A DNA stretch of 64,000 nt from Gigaspora rosea (lineage: Eukaryota; Glomeromycota; Glomeromycetes; Diversisporales; Gigasporaceae). The stretch spans positions 339,981 to 403,980 of the forward strand of contig QKWP01000139.1 of assembly GCA_003550325.1 (NCBI GenBank), in the 5' to 3' direction. The notes beneath the pieces were generated by a model. That model saw only the letters and a list, made by a program, of their open reading frames with translations, did not search any database and was not told the origin of the DNA. Both the position numbers and the translations under genes were made by a program. Positions 21,243 through 33,953 of the stretch are shown in pieces; positions within the stretch are counted from its first letter, which is position 1, and each line of letters opens with the position of its first letter.

Positions 21243-22977
21243 GATATATATTTTACTATTTGATTATTTAAATTAAAATTATTGAAAAAACAACTGGTAA
21301 GGGCCATGTTATTAATCATCTGATTATTTTTTTATCAGGTCTACTCCCCTCTTCCTTAAAATATATATAGTTAGGTTCTTATATATATAATTTCAACTTT
21401 TTTTACCCCCTCTCCTTTAAAAAATCACCTAATTTTTGTCACTTCCCTAAAGATTATTATCTCTTTAAGTATTGAATCAACAAATTTTAATAATAAAGAT
21501 CTATTAATGAATAAAATTATTAAACTATCTTCTGATAGTGCTAATTATCTTAACAATAGTGCATTTATTATTTAAAGGTATGCTAGAATAATTTTTAGGT
21601 ATTCAAGTTATTTTTACCATTAATAGTAATATAGTCAATAAAATTACTTAATTTAAATTATTATTCAATTGTAATAGAAAGATTTATTAAAAAATTCAAT
21701 TTTAGATAAATATTTTGCAAGAATATAAAAAAATAATAGAAATTATCAAACAAAACAAAGCTTAAAGTGGGTTATTTCTTAAAGTTCTTTTGTTTTTTAA
21801 CTAATTCCAAATTATTAATCTAGAGTTTCAAATAATCCTAAATCCTCTGGAATTAAAATTCAATTATATAAATTTATTTTTAATTCAATACTACAAATTT
21901 TAAATTTGATTAATTTAGTAATTATAATATAAAAATACCAATACAAAACAAAATAAATGATAAAAAAAGATCTACAATACACTATTTTATTTTCTAAAAT
22001 AACCTATTTTTAATTATTAATTTACAAAAAATTATGCTAAGCTAAATAAATAATGCTCTAAATGAACTTATATCATATATCTTCAACTAATATAATTTCA
22101 ATTTTCATAAAACAATATTGAAAACTTATAAAAATGTTGATATTTTTGTAAATTTGAATACATACATTTTTGTAAATTTTTCATTCAACTTTGACTGCTT
22201 CTAAAAGAACTTTTCAAAATAAAGTATTAAAATACTACTAGGTAAGTTAATAGTCTTAGTATTCAAGAGCTAACTATAATATTTTAGCTTATTTGGTCAA
22301 ATATTTATTGATTAACAGTGATTTTACAACATGCTTCCATTTCTGTGATAAAAAGAACAAAAAATGATAGTTCTATAAACTAGTTCAAATGAAATATATT
22401 ACTATACAATATTAAAACCAATAGATAAATAAATAAAAGTTTGCTTTCTAAAATTTTAAACAATTTGGTTAAATATTTGTCTATGTTTTTTTTTGTAAAT
22501 TACTTTTTTTATATATTATATAGTAAAAAATTTCAATAATAAAATATTAAAACTTGTTTTAAGCAACTCATATTTTTTTGGTTTAAACTATAACTTTTTA
22601 AAAAACTAAGTAAACTTAATAGTAAATTTTTATATAAATTGCAATTTAATTTTACTACTAGTACAGTATGTACTTTTTTTTACCTATTATTTGAGTTTAA
22701 TAACTTTTGATTCCATAGTTAGATATAGTTATATATACAAAAAATATCTAAAAAAAATTATTATTTTGAGAATGACTAAATTATTTGATAGTGAATTTAG
22801 TTATTTAAAGCAAAAACAGATCACCAGATCTAAAGTGCAACATTTATAAAATTTGAACATATATTTATATTACCCAGTATTGTTTTATTCAAATCAGTTC
22901 AATAAATGTATATTTTTAGAGCAAACTGTTTGTTCTTATTTGATCAACCAATCAAAAGCCATAATTTGCAGACACAT
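21243..22977. other. A/T-rich sequence, nothing recognised
   Basis: No gene or bounded element supported over this stretch. Confidence 0.5.
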
Positions 22978-22985
22978 ACACAAAC

Positions 22986-23285
22986 CAGAGATGGCAAATG
23001 ACAATGTCATTTAAAATTTTCGTGACAAATGACAAATTAATAACAAATGACATAGGTCATTTGTTATTTTTGTCATTTAAAATAACATATTAAAACTTCG
23101 GGTGTTTTAGGATTTAACCAATTCTAAACTGCCCAAAGTGACACAAAACCTTAATGATTACAAGATGTTTGCATTTTAAATATAACCTATTTTTGTCATT
23201 TGTCATCTATCTTTTAAATGACAAAGTGACAAATGACAATGTCACAATGTCATTTATGTCATTTAAAAGTCATTTGCCATCTCTG
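22986..23285. mobile_element. hAT-type MITE, 300 bp, ATGACAAATGAC repeats
   Basis: Inverted termini CAGAGATGGCAAATGAC, flanked by the exact 8-bp duplication ACACAAAC (22978-22985 and 23286-23293). The interior has many CAAATGAC/GTCATTTG words. The terminus CARAGATGGCA is shared with the autonomous hAT at 52486-56376 (CAAAGATGGCACC), but the interior is unrelated. Confidence 0.9.
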
Positions 23286-23293
23286 ACACAAAC

Positions 23294-24453
23294 AGGTTAC
23301 TATAACTCTTCCAAAAGTCCTTTAGACAATTATTTCTAATTCTTAACAAATTTTTATCAAATTCTTTGAATTGGGATTTTGTTTTCACTACTGGTGCTAT
23401 TTTTGTATTAATTAGTCACCTTTTTAAGCTATTATTGAATATACACTGTTATTTAAAAAATATTATTTCAATTATTAAAATAATAGAGCCTCAAACTTTG
23501 TATATTTGTGGTTTAACAGATATATAGTTATTATTCTAAGAGCCTAATAATTATTTAGAGTAGTTTGTTTAGTCTAAAAAAAATATTTGATAAAAGATAA
23601 TAAATCTAAAAATTTATCTGAAACTATTATAAGTAATAAATTTAATGCAAATTTATTATTAATATTTATTAGCATCAAACCCAATATACAACTTAGGGGT
23701 TATGTACACAAAACAAAATATTTTATATTAAAACAAATAGATAAGTGTTCTTGGTCTATTATCAAAAAAAGTTAAAAGTCAAAAAATGTTTTTGCAAAGG
23801 AATTATTAATAAAACATTAGTTTGAAAAGTGTATTTGTAAAGATTTGAGCTACTCAAGATCCTGTCTAATTTTCTAGAATTTATTAATAATAAGATAATT
23901 AAAATCAATTATATTACCAAAATGAAGTTTAAAACAAAGTCTAAATAAACAATTGTGGCTTTATTCTAAACAATAATTAGGAATATAATAACTACTTATA
24001 AGAAAAAAATATGCATCAACATCTTTATATAAATAAAATAACTTAAACATGCTATAAAACTTTGAAATCATATAGATTTACAAGATTCTTTAAATATAAC
24101 TTTGCCAAATTAAATTTGCAAATGTGAAATAATTTAAATTATATTATTATTCAAGAGAGAAGAAAAGGACGTTCATTATCTAAAAATTTTCAAATCTTTG
24201 AAGCATCAACAGAAGGGTTTAACATTGAGATTAAAAGAATGATTTATGTATCTCACAAAAAGAAAGAGCCCAAATAATAATTTCTGTTTGAGGTAATCTT
24301 TAATCACTAAAAAGATTAGTACGGCTTTGGTATATTATAAAACCAGAATATGTTACTAATATAGAGTTGAACCTTAATACATCTAGTATTATTCAATAAT
24401 CCTAAGCCTGCAGTTATCAAGTAACAAATGCTATAAACAATTTTATTTCTATA
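23294..24453. other. A/T-rich sequence, nothing recognised
   Basis: No supported gene. Short open frames are low-complexity. Confidence 0.5.
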
Positions 24454-24462
24454 CTTTAAATT

Positions 24463-27400
24463 AGCATGAGGGAAATTTATTTTTATTGGTTACATGACGA
24501 TCATATGACGATCATCCGTCATTCAGAAATAGCCAATCAAATTATAATAGATTTACAAAAAATGCGACTTTTGAAGAAATATTGCACATATGATACAATA
24601 GTGACGCATCGAATTGACTTAACATTGTTCAAACTACAAGTTTTTAAGTATTTTTTATTGCGTTTGAAAACTTGAGATCGAATGAGATCGAATGTTTGGC
24701 CAAGTTTTCATAATACTAATTTTTCTCTTTTTTTTACATTTACCAACCATTAACAGCATTAAGTGCCATTAAAAAAGCGTTGGATTTCTCTATTTTCACT
24801 TCTTCCGCTACATCGTCGTCCTGTTCAGATTCCTGTTCTTCTTTTTCTTGCTCTCGTTCTTGTTTTTCTTCGTTGGTAAGTGTGTTAGGTCCTTTTTTTA
24901 AACGTTTTATGAAACTTTCAACGTTATAGTAAATGCCTTTCTTAAAATATTCTTTACAATGGCGGCAGCAATATTCCATTCTTGCATAACAGCTATGATG
25001 ATAGCCGTGCCCACAAACCAGGACTTCACCATCATTTAAAGGCTTATGGCAGTCATCACACATGTTAGGTTCGGGTGGAAAGTTTGAACTATATCCTGTA
25101 ATTAGGGTTTATTGTAATAAATACGTTTTTTTTTTAAAAAAAAAAAGTTATTTAGTTTATTTTTTAATTTCAAATATTTTTATTGATCTTATATGAATTT
25201 AATTTATTCTACCTGTAGGTAAACATTTGGTGTCTACGACTTCGTTCATAGTAGCTAAATAGTATTCGGATTTTTTTTTTTGATGGATTTTGCTTTTCCC
25301 ACGATTTTTAAAAATTTCTTGTAAATGATTAAGAAGAAAAAGCCCAGTTTTTTCAGTTAAAAAATTCAATTGTGATGGCGTATAAGGATATCGTTTTGTT
25401 TTAATAAAAGCGTCCCGCAAGTTTTCATTATCTTGCATATCTAAATTGTAAATTTAGTTAGTGTTTTAAATAAATAAATTATTGAAATGCATACCAATTA
25501 CATAAGCTTGTTTTATAATATTTTCTGCTGTAAAATTCTTAGAAGTTTGTGCACGAATTTTGCTGTGAAAATTCTCGACATAATATTCATTGAAATTTAC
25601 TAAAGAAAGTTTAAATGCTTCAAAAAATGGATGGTTAGTATCTTGCCAATAAAATATATCAGATAAAAATGCAAGCGGCGCTTTGTTATAATTATGTCGT
25701 CGCCATCGTAACATAAACGTCCAAATTCGAAATATCGTTTCCAAATATTCATTAAATGAGCCAGATCGAAAAAGAACTGCATATATTTCTAGCACAGCTG
25801 GAACCAAATTATCCAAGATATCAAAAAGCGTGCAGTATTCAATATCTTTGCAATTTGACCCAAATTTTGCCATAATTTTTTCTTTAACTTTACACCACCC
25901 ACTATGTGCTAACTCTAATAGTAAGTTAATTCGCCACGGTTTCGGAGTTTTAGCCAATTTTTTTTTTGCCGAAAACAAAATGAAATAATTTTTTAAAAAA
26001 AGAATAATGCACAATTACGGTTTGCTCTCTACTATTCAAAGAAACGTGCAATGGCCCTAATAGAGGAATAAATGAACTGATTTCAGAAGGAATATTAAAA
26101 GAAGAATTATTTAAATTCATAATTGCTTTACGAATAAAAAGCTGGCCTGGCCAGTCTGCTACAATAGGTGCTACATGATTATCTAAATGCTGTGTATCCT
26201 TATTAATTTTTAATATCATTTGAAGTGCGTTAATGTAATCATACATCGAATGTAAACCTTGCTCTTGGAACCCAATTAGTCGAATATTTTTAGTAGATCG
26301 TTCCTCCTTTCGTTCATTTATTGCATCGTCGTAAACATGAACTGTTAATAATTCAATTTTATTAAAATCAAATTTTAAATCCCCAGATGCAATCCATTGT
26401 AATCTTCGTGTTCCATATGAAATATCAAAGATTCCACTATACTGATGTAATAATCTAAAACAAATATTGCTTGCATCAATATTCTGTGGATTGTGAATAT
26501 TTACATTATTAAAAATAAGAGGAATTGGTGCACATAATTTTACGGGTTTGCAAATAAATGTTGCCAAATGTGAGGCTGTCGATAATGTTGTTGCATTAGG
26601 ACATCTTTCTTCATGTATGTTATGATAGTCGTCCAGATTATAAACAAATAAAATATTATTCTAAAAAAAAATTTATTTAATATATATATATAACAATAAC
26701 AATATAAATTATTAAATTATATAAAAAAATAATTACATTGTTTGTAAAAAATTTTCGAATATTTTGATAATGATCTTGAACAAGTTTTTTTTTGTAATTA
26801 TTGATTGTTTTACTACAAACCGTAACACCCAAATTATGTAATGTATCAATTGCAGCAGATGATATTCCAGATGCTGAGAGATACAAACCAACCTCTAATT
26901 CAAAACTATTAACAAACATATTTCGTATATTAGCCATCATATAACAAAAACTAACTACTGTTTTTTTTGCTTCTATTTTTTTGTACGCAGATCTTTCATT
27001 GGGAATTAAAGCCTTAACCATTTGATCAAAAAACCCATGCAAACGAGCATCAGCATTTTCTATCATTAATTGAAAACGAACGGGGCTAAGTTCAATAAAA
27101 CCGGGTCTATCCCGTTGCAATTGATAAAGAACTTTCGTTAGGATTTGAACCTGATCTGCAAATATGAGACCATTGTTGGAAGAAGACTTTTGGGTATTAC
27201 AATATGCGACTGGTTTATCATTAACGTTCATTTCTTTTATTTCAACCAGGGGTTTTTTTTTTTTTGTATTACGATCGGGTTCTACTATATCTAAATAGTG
27301 ACTATAGCATATTTCTTGCCCGATTTTTAGATCACCATATTGTTCTAATGTTCCTTTATTTTGTGCTTTATTATATGCAATAGAAGTAATTTTTCGAAAA

Positions 27401-27857
27401 AGAGTAGAATTTCTATTACAATTTTGTATAGAACAGGGACCTTTATTTTTTTTCATAATAAAAATAAGTTGGATGGCAAAAAAAAAAACACGAGAGACAA
27501 GTAATAACAAAAGCACATAAGTATCCATAAAAATTTTTTTGTTAAAAAAAAAAAAAAAAAAAAAATTATACTTTTTAGTAATAACGATTAGTACCATAAA
27601 ATGCCGTATTGAGGAGGGTTATTATATGGAGGGTCACTTGTAAGTATTACCGTATTTTTGTATTTCGTTCTTCCATATTCTTGCTAATACCGATAAAAAC
27701 TGAAAATACCGCATCTGATGACCTTAAAATGCACCCGGTACAAATCAAGGTACCTTATGGCGTTTTGCGATTTAATGATATTGGCCAATCAGAATAAGCT
27801 GTCGATCATTAACAATCCTCATGATTACAGCCAATCAAAATAAATTTCCCTCATGCT
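24463..27857 (-). mobile_element. Complete 3.4-kb DNA transposon of unassigned superfamily
   Basis: Both ends begin AGCATGAGGGAAATTTATTT (perfect over 20 bp, then TATTGG / GATTGG), so the TIR is about 28-30 bp. The element is flanked by an exact 9-bp duplication CTTTAAATT (24454-24462 and 27858-27866; 10 bp if the following A is counted). Both subterminal regions carry a CCAATCA word. A single multi-exon minus-strand gene (27456-24740) fills the interior. Structure is therefore that of a full-length, potentially autonomous cut-and-paste element. The 9-10 bp duplication is like Mutator-type elements, but the encoded protein does not show the usual MULE signature that I know, so I leave the superfamily open. 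Confidence 0.9.
24740..27456 (-). CDS. Putative DDE transposase with C-terminal RING-H2 finger (4 exons)
   Basis: My exon model, minus strand: 27456-26737, 26660-25495, 25440-25213, 25095-24740, all introns GT...AG and 53-117 bp long. It gives 822 residues after discounting one extra base in an A10 run (25962-25971), beyond which the reading frame changes. N-terminus: C8, C13, C50, H53, a possible C2CH zinc finger. Middle: conserved-looking acidic residues in LDDYHNIH (D250/D251), VADWPGQ (D409) and YVENFHSKIRAQ (E602), with the spacing and hydrophobic strands of an RNase H-like DDE core; this assignment is inference. C-terminus: CDDC...CGHGYHHSC...CRHC gives C717-x2-C720-x11-C732-x-H734-x2-H737-x2-C740-x7-C748-x2-C751, exact RING-H2 spacing, then an acidic E/D/Q-rich tail. 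Transposon ends flank it. Upstream in-frame Met codons exist (27597) but sit in poly-F/hydrophobic low complexity, so ATG 27456 is preferred. Confidence 0.75.
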
Positions 27858-27866
27858 CTTTAAATT

Positions 27867-29150
27867 ACTCTTTCTAGCAATGAATTTTAAAAAATTTTTA
27901 TAGAATATTTTGGTATATATATATAAAATAATCTCCTTTTCTTTATTAGTTTGAATACTGCAAGTGTTCAACAATGCATATTTTGCTTCAAAGTCTTGGC
28001 CCACTATTTAGTTTGTATTAATAAGTTTGCACAAGAATATTATAGGGTTATATGAGAAATTAGAAAAACTATCTTAAAGAGCATTTGAACCAAAGCATTT
28101 GGTGTTTTCTCTATAATCGCAATAAATTACAATACAATAAACAATTATCACTAGAATAAATATATAAGCTAAATTTTCTTTGTTTTTTAGTAGTATTAAA
28201 GACTATAAAGAAGACAATCTTTGTTTTTTCCAACCTCAAATTGTAGTAGCACTTTAGCCTGAACAAGTTGTAGTAGTTTTTTTGTGCCTTTTGCTTTATA
28301 GCAATTTCTCTATTACAAAAAGAATTTTTTATAGTATTATATATTTTGTATATAGTTCATTCTTTTATTATTTGCAAGCTTTTTCTACTATATACTGTAT
28401 TATGATCTTAAAGCTAGAGTTGAAAGAGATGCCTATAATTCAATTGTTTCAATAAATACATAGCAAAGTTTGGGTAATACTTGTAGGTTAAATTGCAAAA
28501 TCCAACTTTTGAAGCAAAATTATAGCAAATAAAATTTTTTTCAATTCTCAAATAACAGATAAAGTTGTATAGATAAGGAAATGCAATAATAGAATATTTG
28601 GATTATTTTATAGGTTACTATTATTTTAATAAAGAATTATAGATATTGATATTTGTTATTTCTCTAGATTTGTTATGTACTTACCAAAAATTAAAGATAG
28701 AAGACCTACTTCTAAATTTATAGTAGTATAATATATTATATAATTTTGTAATATATATATATTAAAAAATAATAAAATTTTTAGTATATAGTACATTGTG
28801 TATTTTTAACTCCAAGTAATATGTCATATTCATAGGTACTATATAACAACTATATCTTTTTCTTCTAAGTTATTCATACTGATCTATATAAAAATTATAT
28901 AATTTTCATATAGACTAATAAGAATATTTTTTAAGTTATAGTATATTATTAAAATAATTTAAAATAGCTTTAAAGTTATATTAACAAAAGTACTATTTTT
29001 ATTTATTATTTTTTGTCTGTGCAATAGTTTTATTTAAATAAAAAAGTTAAATTTTTTTTTGGCTAGTATAATAATACTATTTGTAATGGTACAATTGTAC
29101 TATTTAAAAAAAAAATTTAAATTTTCTTGGTTAGTAGTATATTAGTACAA
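27867..29150. other. A/T-rich sequence, nothing recognised
   Basis: No supported gene; no clear element ends. Confidence 0.5.
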
Positions 29151-29879
29151 AAGGTTTTAATTGATGATCTGCTAGTTATCTAAAAAAATGATCATAATAA
29201 CAAATTACTATATAAATCACTTATAGATGAAATGCTATAATTAACTAAAAAAACTATTTTTTTTTAAGTTAATTAAAAGTTGTAGAGCTTATCAAAATAC
29301 ATCTATTAGTAGTTAAATTATTAAAATCAGCCTAGTAGATCTGAAAATATTTTTGAAATATAATTGGCTAACTATATAAATTTTATATAAACAAATATTT
29401 GTTTATGCATCAGCAAATTTATAATAGTTCAACTTTCAAAAGATCTTGTGAACCTGCAAAATCTTTCAAAAGATTTTATACATTACAATATATTTCAAAA
29501 TATTTTACAATATATTTTGAAATTTTTCAGGTTTTGAAATATTTCAAAAATGTTTTCAAAATATTTTGAAAGTGAATTGAAAGATTTTTGAATATTTTAG
29601 AGGACTAGCTAGATAAGTAGATATATAATCTGGGTTATACCAAGGATGCATTGGACTATATTTTCAAAATACTTTAAAATTTTGTATAATATATTAAATT
29701 TAATTTACAAACCTATATTACAAAACAAATTAGATCTTTTGCTTATAAATTAGATCTTCTATTCCCATTGTTTTTTTATTTCTGTTTGTTTTTTTATTTT
29801 CAGTTTGTTTTTTTTGTTTTTACTTTTTTTTTGCTTTTGTTTTGTTTTTTTTTTATTTATTTATTTTTAATTTTTTTTG

Positions 29880-30530
29880 CACTTTACAAGAATACTAGCT
29901 TTTTGCAAAAAAAACCAACAACTTTACAAAACATCAATTTGACTTTGCATGCCAACTCAAACTTCTAACACTGTGCAAGAACACAACTAATTTTTTAGCA
30001 CTTTCTAAATTTTCAAGAACACTTTTTTAGAGAAATAGGTGCAGTTTTCGCAATGTTTCACTTTATTTATTTCTTTGTTTCATGTTTTTGTTTTTGTTTT
30101 TTTTTGTTTTATATTTAAACTTTTTTTTATTAATTTATTTTATTTTAGCACTTTGCAAAAACAGAATTTTTACTTCCTGGCACATTTCAAGAAAACCAAT
30201 CTAGACTTTTCAGCACTTAAAACTTTTATGGCATTTGCAAAAATCTTTATCTAGCTTTTACAATTTCTGAATTTGCAAAAACATGAACTCTTACTTCAGA
30301 AAAATGAAGATTTGAGCTTTTTTTATTTTTTTTTAGTTTGCTTAGTTTGTTTACATTTTTGTTTTTTTGTTTATTTTTTTTACTTATTTTTTTAATTTTT
30401 ATTTTATTTTATTTATTTCTAACTTCTTTGACACTTTGCAACTTTTTTGGCACTTTACAAAAATACCAACTTTAACTTTTTGGCACTTTGCAAGAATATA
30501 CTAGGTTTCTCTGGCAATTTGCAAGAACAC
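29880..30530. repeat. Degenerate GCACTTTGCAAGAACAC repeats with T-rich tracts
   Basis: Variants of GCACTTTGCAAGAACAC recur (near 29877, 29970, 30000, 30148, 30178, 30430, 30482, 30512), separated by long T-rich tracts. The words resemble those in the array at 12640-14060. The phenylalanine-rich open frames across the region are low-complexity artefacts. Confidence 0.5.
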
Positions 30531-31166
30531 TAACACTTCTGAAAAATGATTTTTTTTCTTCTTTACTACTTTTAGAAAGTATTTAAAAAAAGAGTGTAAA
30601 ACAAAGGTTATAGCTAAAATAAAAGAAATAGCCAAAGTGAAGATAATAAAAAACAAAGAAGTGAAGATAATAGCTAATGGCAGAGTGAGCAAAAATAAGT
30701 GTATAGAGCTAGTTTTTTTGTATATAGAATAACCCTTTATTCCTCTTAGAGTAAAAGGGTTATCGGTTCTCACCAAAGGGCATCTAAAACTAAAAAAATT
30801 AAATGCAACAAAGTACGAAAGTAGTTAAAATAATATGTAATAATGTAAAAATAATACTATAAAGAATGTACAATAATTAAAATATTATATATAATAAAAT
30901 ATGTAATATCGATTAAAAATATTTAAAAATGTAATATATATATAATGTATAATAATAATAAATAAAAAATATAAAATTTAATATTTAATTTGAAATTTTT
31001 AAAATTTTGAAAATATGTGAAATATTGCGAAATACTGTAAAAAACTGTAGATTTACATGATAATATGCAAAATATTTCTCCTGTAACCTCTGAAATAAGA
31101 AATTAGATAGAGATTGCATTGTTTTATTTGGCCTATTTCGCAATATTTCGCAATATTGCACAATAT

Positions 31167-31508
31167 AGTCAGACCTCTCTAAATGCATCCCCCTAAATGC
31201 ATAACCTCTTTAAATGCATATTAATTGTCTGGTCCATTGACGGGCTTAATAAATAAGTGCATATTCTTTATTCTGCATATGCATACTATTTTTTTGGCCC
31301 ATCTATATAAATCCCTCTATAAATGCATATCACGTGACTATGGGCCAATCAAATCAGGACTACATGTTATAATTTTGTATATTATATGACTTGCTTGAGA
31401 TAATTTTATTACATGACTTATAAAAATAAGTGTTCTCTAAATAAATACCTCTTTAAATGCATACCTTAGAGCTGGTCCCAACGATATACATTTAGAGAGG
31501 TCTGACTG
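31167..31508. mobile_element. pogo-like MITE, 342 bp
   Basis: Left end AGTCAGACCTCTCTAAATGC and right end, inverted, CAGTCAGACCTCTCTAAATG, with TATA-type flanks on both sides consistent with a TA target. Internal CCTCTTTAAATGCATA blocks occur at both ends. It sits inside sequence made of GCAATATTTC words that resume after it, so the flanks show an insertion. Confidence 0.75.
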
Positions 31509-31680
31509 TATATTTTAATATATTTCGCAATATTTCACAATATATTTTGAAATATTTCAAAAGAAACGCATACTGAAATCTTTTAAAAGATTGCAGTTTT
31601 TTTTGAAAGATTTCGTGTTGATTGCAATTCTTTTGAAAGATTTCAGCTTTTGAAAGATTTCATATATTTATTTTGCTAAT

Positions 31681-32030
31681 ATATAAAATTTTATATAGTT
31701 AGCCAATTATTTTTTAAGAAATCTCAGAATTTACTAAATCAATTTTAATGTTCTTACTTCTTTTAAATTCATTATAATAAGCACTACAACTTTCAATTAA
31801 TTGATAAATTTTATTAACTTAGTAATTATAGTATTTCTGCTAATAGTAATTTATTTTATAAGCAAAAATGCTACATTATCCTAGAAAATTGGTTTATAAA
31901 TTAATAGGTTTGTTGATTAATTGAAAGTTGTAAAGCTCAATATAACAAATCCAAAACAGGAAGATCATTAAAATTGGACTAGTATATGCTAAAATATCAT
32001 TATTGGCTAACTATATAAAATTTTATATAG
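31681..32030. mobile_element. Palindromic TIR element, 350 bp
   Basis: Starts ATATAAAATTTTATATAGTT AGCCAAT and ends in the inverse. Arms of over 100 bp include CAACTTTCAATTAAT and AATTTTAATG. Its arm words overlap those of the larger structure 29155-32295, so it belongs to the same family. Non-coding. Confidence 0.6.
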
Positions 32031-32295
32031 AGTTTTAGATAGTCAGCCATCATATTTCAAAGATATCTTCATATAAACTAGACTGATTTTGATAAACTAA
32101 TCACTATTAGATGCATCTCAATGAGCTCTACAATGTTCAATTAATTAACAAAACTTATTAATTTAGTATAAAAATAGGTTTTTTTGAGTAATAATAACAT
32201 TTTGTTTATAAGTAATTTATATAGTAATTTGTACATATTACTATAAATATTCTTTAGATAACTAGCAGACCATCAATTAAATTATTTTGGTTAAT

Positions 32296-33510
32296 GTAAT
32301 TGTATATATTATTAAGAGCGAAAGGTTTTAAAATTCTTTTGACTTTATAATAGTATTTTTTATTTTTTTGTATACAGTATTAAACAAGCAAAAGATTTTG
32401 AAATTTATTTATATAATTTGAAAAAGTTTTATACTAACATGAATATTGGTTACTAAAGCTTTAAAATTCTTATTGCTATAAAAATTCTTACAATAGTACC
32501 ACTAAGGACAATAGGTTTTTAAAATTTTGTTAACTGCTATAATAGTATTTTTTAGGACAAACTGCTTTAAAATTTTATTGAAAGTTCTATAGAAATGAAA
32601 ACATAGTATTAAAAAAGAAAATGTATATAATTTAGATATTGCAAGCAATGCATTATATTGATTTTGGTCTCTTTAAATATCAATTGAACTTTAACTTAAA
32701 AATTCTAAAAGAAGTTAGAAAAATAGATTTGCAATAGAAATTCAATATCTGTTTTTGCCAAATTTCTCACTTTTCTGATCTTAAATTATTAAACAATTTA
32801 GAGCATTTCAAAGTAATAACTACAGCAAATTATTGTTATATAATGAAGGTTGCTTTTTTGCTTTGACAATATCTTTGATAAATGGAATAAAATAAGTTGC
32901 AATAAACTTTGCATGCTTTATGCAAAGTTTAGTAAAATTTATATTATAAGCAAACAAAAATCATATACTAAAAAAGAAATAGGAAATTTGAAGTAAATTT
33001 AAATAAATTAAAATTTTTAAAATTTTTAAAATACTTTATATATTAAATAAAAGTTCTATTAATTAACAAAAATTAATTATTGATTGTATGAAAACTTGAA
33101 AAGATCTTATTGCTATTCAAAACAGAATACAGTTTTTCTAAACTAACTAGTTGAAATACTATACTAGAATTTTTAAACTTTTAAAAATAATTATTATTTT
33201 ATCTTATACAATAATATAAAAATAATAAACATTTATATACTTTATAATTAAGTTACTGCAGTTTACAAATATGGAGTATTAAATAGTCTATCAACAGAAA
33301 CTTAAAACCCTTTATAAAACATATATTAAAAAATCTATATCAATTATCAAACAGAAAAAATATAATGCAATAGTTAATAAAAGCAGTTATTTACAGTTTT
33401 AGTAATATAAAATCATTTTAAAAAACTCAAACCTTAAGTTTTTTATAGGTGAAGAGAAAAGAAATATAAATAAAAATATTTTTTATTTTTGCTTTGTTAA
33501 GCCTGAACAT
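32296..33510. other. A/T-rich sequence, nothing recognised
   Basis: No supported gene or bounded element. Confidence 0.5.
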
Positions 33511-33520
33511 CAAGTATAAT

Positions 33521-33690
33521 AGGACCCTGAAATATATATAGATAGATCAGGCATTAGTTAGTTTATTTTTAGTTTTTTTATACAGATCTTTTCTATTTAT
33601 AGTAATTTTGTGCTTATTTTTTCTGCAGATATTTTTATTTTTAGTAATTTTATAATAAACCTGACCTATCTATATATATTTTGGGGTCCT
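33521..33690. mobile_element. 170-bp MITE, family M, copy 1
   Basis: Inverted termini AGGACCCTGAAATATATATA and (inverse) AGGACCCCAAAATATATATA, about 30 bp. Exact 8-bp duplication AGTATAAT (33513-33520 and 33691-33698). The interior holds TTTGCTTATTTTTAG-like and TTTCTATTTATAGTAATTT words. Related copies: 37278-37460 and 38279-39532. Confidence 0.88.
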
Positions 33691-33953
33691 AGTATAATGT
33701 TAAACTATTATATTTTATTTTTAGTATTTATATTACATGGTCTAGTACTATTTTTTGTGCAAATAATATCATATGACAATACTGTACTTAACCAAAATTG
33801 TTTACTATGTTTTATTTTAATTTTATTTCACACTTTTACATTTTACTAAGTATGAACTTTATTAATTAGTAATTTTTTTAATTTTGAGTAAAAGGTAAAA
33901 TTTGTTAATTATATGCTCAAGTAAAAATTTGGTTTATTATTCATATTAGTTTA

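Larger units (their letters stand above)
29155..32295. repeat. Large inverted-repeat structure, about 240-bp arms
   Basis: 29155-29400 (from TTGATGATCTGCTAGTTATC to TTGGCTAACTATATAA) is repeated in inverse at about 32060-32295. The arms share words such as GTTGTAGAGCT and AAAATCAGCCTAGT. The 2.6 kb between contains a pogo-like MITE, a palindromic element, AATATTTCAAAATATTTT-rich stretches and the GCACTTTGCAAGAACAC series. Possibly one large non-autonomous element or two same-family elements in opposite orientation. The same arm words occur at the window end (63893-64000). Confidence 0.5.

Noticed and set aside
29768-30254. Phenylalanine-rich ORFs
   Set aside because: Products of long T tracts in a degenerate repeat region.
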